A stretch of DNA of 64,000 nt from the NCBI GenBank assembly GCA_900469445.1, contig UBXM01000001.1, positions 62,001 to 126,000 of the forward strand, read 5' to 3'. The notes beneath the pieces are model-generated. The model did not search any database. It saw only the letters and a program-made list of their open reading frames with translations, and was not told where the DNA came from. A program made the translations under genes and the position numbers. Positions 62,027 to 64,000 of this stretch are shown one piece after another (position 1 is the first letter of the stretch; every line of letters starts with the position of its first letter). This DNA is from Hyphomicrobiales bacterium. GTDB taxonomy: Bacteria; Pseudomonadota; Alphaproteobacteria; Rhizobiales; Rhizobiaceae.

Positions 62027-62413
62027 GCCCTCTGAGTGCGCGAAAACCCTTCGTTTCTAGGCAAGAGAGCGATCTCTCTGAGATTTCCACGTCAATGTGG
62101 AAATCTATTTTGCTCTCCGCGCCCGAAAAGCGCCCCAGATAATGATGCACCCAGCTTTCACGATGCGGCTAACCCCTTTTAAAACCGGGTTCAAAGAGCC
62201 TTTGAAGATCGGGCCGCAAATTTTGAAGGTTGAGTGCGGAAATTGAAACCAGCCGCCTTGGTCAAGCCGTTGCAGCGCTCAATGGTGTCAAAACCGACGC
62301 TCAAGCCATTGTCACGATCACCTTGCCAAGCCTCGGTAATCGCTTCTCTTTTCGCCCGTTCCCACATAATACCGGAGATTCCCACATATTCCGGATCCTT
62401 GTGTCAGACAACA
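62010..62413 (-). other. Phage left end (attL) with repeated sites
   Basis: No gene is supported between 62027 and 62413. Read inward from 62413 the end is TGTTGTCTGACACAAGG, with CGGAAT at positions 21-26 and CGGTAT 19 bases further. ATGTGGGAA occurs twice there and once inverted at 62010 (as ATGTGGGAATCTC). A separate dyad has arms AGATTTCCAC (62081-62090) and GTGGAAATCT (62097-62106). TTCAAAG-AGC-CTTTGAA spans 62190-62206. These look like transposase or regulator binding sites. Confidence 0.7.
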
Positions 62414-62418
62414 ACTAT
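62414..62418. repeat. 5-bp target duplication, copy next to the phage left end
   Basis: ACTAT immediately follows the CA at 62412-62413 and equals 21437-21441. Joining the two flanks restores an uninterrupted intergenic region after the tRNA. Confidence 0.8.
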
Positions 62419-62494
62419 TCACCCGCCAGCCTTGACTTGCCTCTGCCGCCTCGGCACCGTCTCATGCGCATCAAACGGCGGATGGAGATAGCCG

Positions 62495-62668
62495 ATGGCA
62501 GCATTGGATAGCGCTTCGGCGATCAGCGCGGATATCGTGGCAAAACTGAACGATGCGATTGAAAACCTGGATTCGACCCCATCGGACGAAATGCTGGTCG
62601 TGCTCAATGAGGCGCTGGATGTGATCCGCGAACTGGTCCAGATGCTCGACAGGGCCGAGACGCGGTAG
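62495..62668 (+). CDS. Small acidic host protein
   Basis: 57 residues, helical and acidic: ADIVAKLNDAIENLDS and VVLNEALDVIRELVQMLDRAE. GGAG lies eight bases before the ATG. It is the first host gene right of the prophage and converges on the DUF930-type gene. No family recognised. Confidence 0.6.
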   Translation: MAALDSASAISADIVAKLNDAIENLDSTPSDEMLVVLNEALDVIRELVQMLDRAETR

Positions 62669-62677
62669 CCCCGCATC

Positions 62678-63934
62678 TCAGAATTCCGGAAACCGCCGGG
62701 CCTTCCACTGGCTGCGCGGCACGGCATCGCCGACTTCGAAGCCGAAGGACACGACCTTCGTCGCATTGTCGTCGATCTCACACCGAAAACGCACGTCATA
62801 CCATTGCGCACCGGCGCGAAAGGCAGCGCTGCGGATATCAAGGACATTTCCCTGCGGCAGCGAATAGGATGGCAGGATTTCCGGCTGATAGGCCGGTGAA
62901 CCATGCCGCAGCTGCTCCCTCAATTCCGTCGTGCAAAGCTGACTTGCCCGCGCACCACGCGGAACATTGCCCATGGCCGTCGTTGCCAGAGCGTCGGATG
63001 TATCCCGTTGCGAAAACAGGCGCTTTGCCTCCTCCATGGGCTTGCCGCCTCCCGTCTCGTCCGCAGTTTGTTTTGGCTCTTCCGTTGGTTTTGCAACCGG
63101 TTCAGCGGCGATATCGGCGAGGATGCCCTCGATAGTGCCGTCATCGCTGGTGGCCAGGGGATCGGCGCCGGCTGTTTCTATCGATGGTGGAGCGACATCC
63201 GACGGCAAAGCCGGGGCTGCGGGTTGCGCCTCGGCCTCAGCCTCCTGCTCTGCCTCAGCTTCGCTCTCGCCGTTTTCGGCCACGTCCTTGGAGGACTCGG
63301 AAGATGCGTCGGGCTCAGCGTCCTCAGCCTTTGCAACCTCCCCCGCCTCGGAAGCATTGCCGTCCGGGGAAACAGCGGATCCCTTGCTCTCTTCTCCAAA
63401 CTCGAACACAGGCCGTAAAACCGGCAAGGGCCGCCCATTGGCGGCCTGCTGCTGCTCGTTTTCCGCCTGATTTTCCGGTGAAGCCTCGGATGGTGGCGGA
63501 ACCTGCTGTTGCTCGCTTGCCTCTTCCTCCGGCGGCATTTCTGGCACGTCGGCCGGCGGCGGAGGCGGTTCTTGCGCTTGCGCCTTCTCTTCCGGAGCAG
63601 CAGGCGGTGGTGGTGGTGGCGGCGGTTCCGCTTTGGCCTCTGTAGCAGGCTCTTGCGCGGGCTCTGGCGGCGGTGGCGCCGGCTCCGGCTCCTCCGGCTT
63701 CTCTTCCGGCATGGTCAGGTTCAACGCTTGTTCTTGCTCCGGCGGCTTTTCCTCGGCCGCCTGCTCTTCCGGCGGCGGCACGATCTCGACGGAGACGCTT
63801 TCTTCCTGAGGTGGCTGCATCTCGGCGGCAGGCAGGCGCACGAACAGGGCCACAGCAATGATGACATGCAGGGCGACAGAGGCAGCAATGCCTCCATAAA
63901 GCTTGTGACGCGGCTTCGGTGATCCTTCCTGCAT
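62678..63934 (-). CDS. TonB/TolA-like envelope protein with C-terminal DUF930 domain
   Basis: 418 residues from ATG 63934; the frame continues to a TTG at 63994 near the window edge, so the true start is uncertain. An N-terminal membrane anchor (LYGGIAASVALHVIIAVALFV) is followed by about 250 residues rich in Pro, Glu, Ala and Gln (many PPPP runs), expected to span the periplasm. The last 100 residues (QLCTTELREQLRH, FRAGAQWYDVRFRCEID) form the DUF930 domain seen in Rhizobiales. Role unknown; envelope linkage is inferred from layout. Confidence 0.82.
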   Translation of the reverse strand: MQEGSPKPRHKLYGGIAASVALHVIIAVALFVRLPAAEMQPPQEESVSVEIVPPPEEQAAEEKPPEQEQALNLTMPEEKPEEPEPAPPPPEPAQEPATEAKAEPPPPPPPPAAPEEKAQAQEPPPPPADVPEMPPEEEASEQQQVPPPSEASPENQAENEQQQAANGRPLPVLRPVFEFGEESKGSAVSPDGNASEAGEVAKAEDAEPDASSESSKDVAENGESEAEAEQEAEAEAQPAAPALPSDVAPPSIETAGADPLATSDDGTIEGILADIAAEPVAKPTEEPKQTADETGGGKPMEEAKRLFSQRDTSDALATTAMGNVPRGARASQLCTTELREQLRHGSPAYQPEILPSYSLPQGNVLDIRSAAFRAGAQWYDVRFRCEIDDNATKVVSFGFEVGDAVPRSQWKARRFPEF

Positions 63935-64000
63935 GTCAACCGATGTAGGATGAAAGAACGGCGGTATGAAGTCCTCGCCCTTGCCCGCGAACAAGAAAAA

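Larger units (their letters stand above)
21442..62413 (-). mobile_element. Mu-like transposable siphophage prophage, apparently complete, 40,972 bp
   Basis: It contains repressor, Ner, MuA transposase, MuB, GemA, Mor, lysis genes, Mu-type head genes and a lambda-like tail module in standard order, read on the minus strand. The ends carry TG...CA termini whose first 26 bases match at 17 positions without gaps (pattern TGTWGYCKGACRCRA, then CGGAAT at positions 21-26). Both are flanked by ACTAT. No tyrosine or serine integrase is present. The architecture (Mu head, flexible tail) is that of the B3/RcapMu type. A frameshift in the terminase may prevent virion production. Confidence 0.88.

Noticed and set aside
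62191..62385. 64-codon minus-strand reading frame in the left end
   Set aside because: It has no ribosome site, overlaps the transposase-type repeats and resembles no protein; the region is better explained as the phage terminus.
62027..62500. Remnant of imuB after imuA
   Set aside because: No frame in this stretch shows Y-family polymerase sequence, and the phage end lies within it.

Overview
The window looks like a chromosome or chromid segment of a Rhizobiaceae member (Agrobacterium/Rhizobium/Neorhizobium group). The evidence is an Agrobacterium-type galacturonate oxidation operon (kdgD-gci-gli plus a TRAP transporter), a RpoE-ChrR locus with its lipid-modification genes, a GGAAC-N16-CGTT stress promoter, a GAAC-N7-GAAC LexA box, and high-GC alphaproteobacterial coding style. 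No taxon was computed; this is recognition from protein sequence.

Host part, 1-21441. Positions 41-5990 hold an operon for uptake (dctP-dctQ-dctM) and conversion (gli, gci, kdgD) of aldarolactones made from galacturonate or glucuronate, closed by a hairpin terminator. Then come pepT, an ECF sigma factor, two near-duplicate Crp/Fnr regulators interleaved with a receiver-only protein, a DnaJ-like chaperone and a second receiver protein. Positions 12300-19104 form a RpoE-ChrR photo-oxidative stress locus: a DUF2177 membrane protein, ChrR and RpoE on the minus strand; FAD oxidoreductase, DUF1365 protein and Cfa-type methyltransferase on the plus strand; then an SDR and a PAP2 phosphatase. A YjbQ protein, a small secreted protein, a SIMPL-domain protein and a CAT-anticodon tRNA follow.

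Prophage, 21442-62413 (40,972 bp), inverted relative to the usual Mu map. It is a Mu-like transposable siphophage. Its boundaries can be read at base level: TG...CA termini with related end sequences, flanked by the 5-bp duplication ACTAT. From its left end (high coordinates) it carries an SOS-controlled imuA-like pair, a gene with a HEPN-type motif and a LexA-like repressor, all pointing outward. The leftward early operon follows (Ner, small membrane protein, DnaA-IV-like and ParB-like proteins, MuA, MuB, DUF3164, GemA, Mor). Next are lysis (amidase, holin, overlapping spanins), Mu-type head genes (DksA-like, gp25-gp29, F, I/Z, T, gp35, gp36, G), a lambda/GTA-like flexible-tail module (tube, G/GT with a -1 frameshift signal, tape measure, NlpC, J) and an SGNH-esterase tail fibre. 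Four outward-facing genes of unknown function occupy the right end.

The most notable points are: the exact ends and target duplication; a single-base frameshift in the large terminase; a canonical GGGAAAC slippery site joining the tail chaperones; accessory genes at three places in the phage, two with R-x4-H HEPN-type motifs; a LexA-boxed imuA without imuB; and shared dyads in front of late operons that are candidate Mor-type activator sites.

Host flank, 62414-64000. The other copy of ACTAT is followed by a 57-residue acidic protein and a proline/glutamate-rich DUF930-type envelope protein whose start lies near or beyond the window edge.
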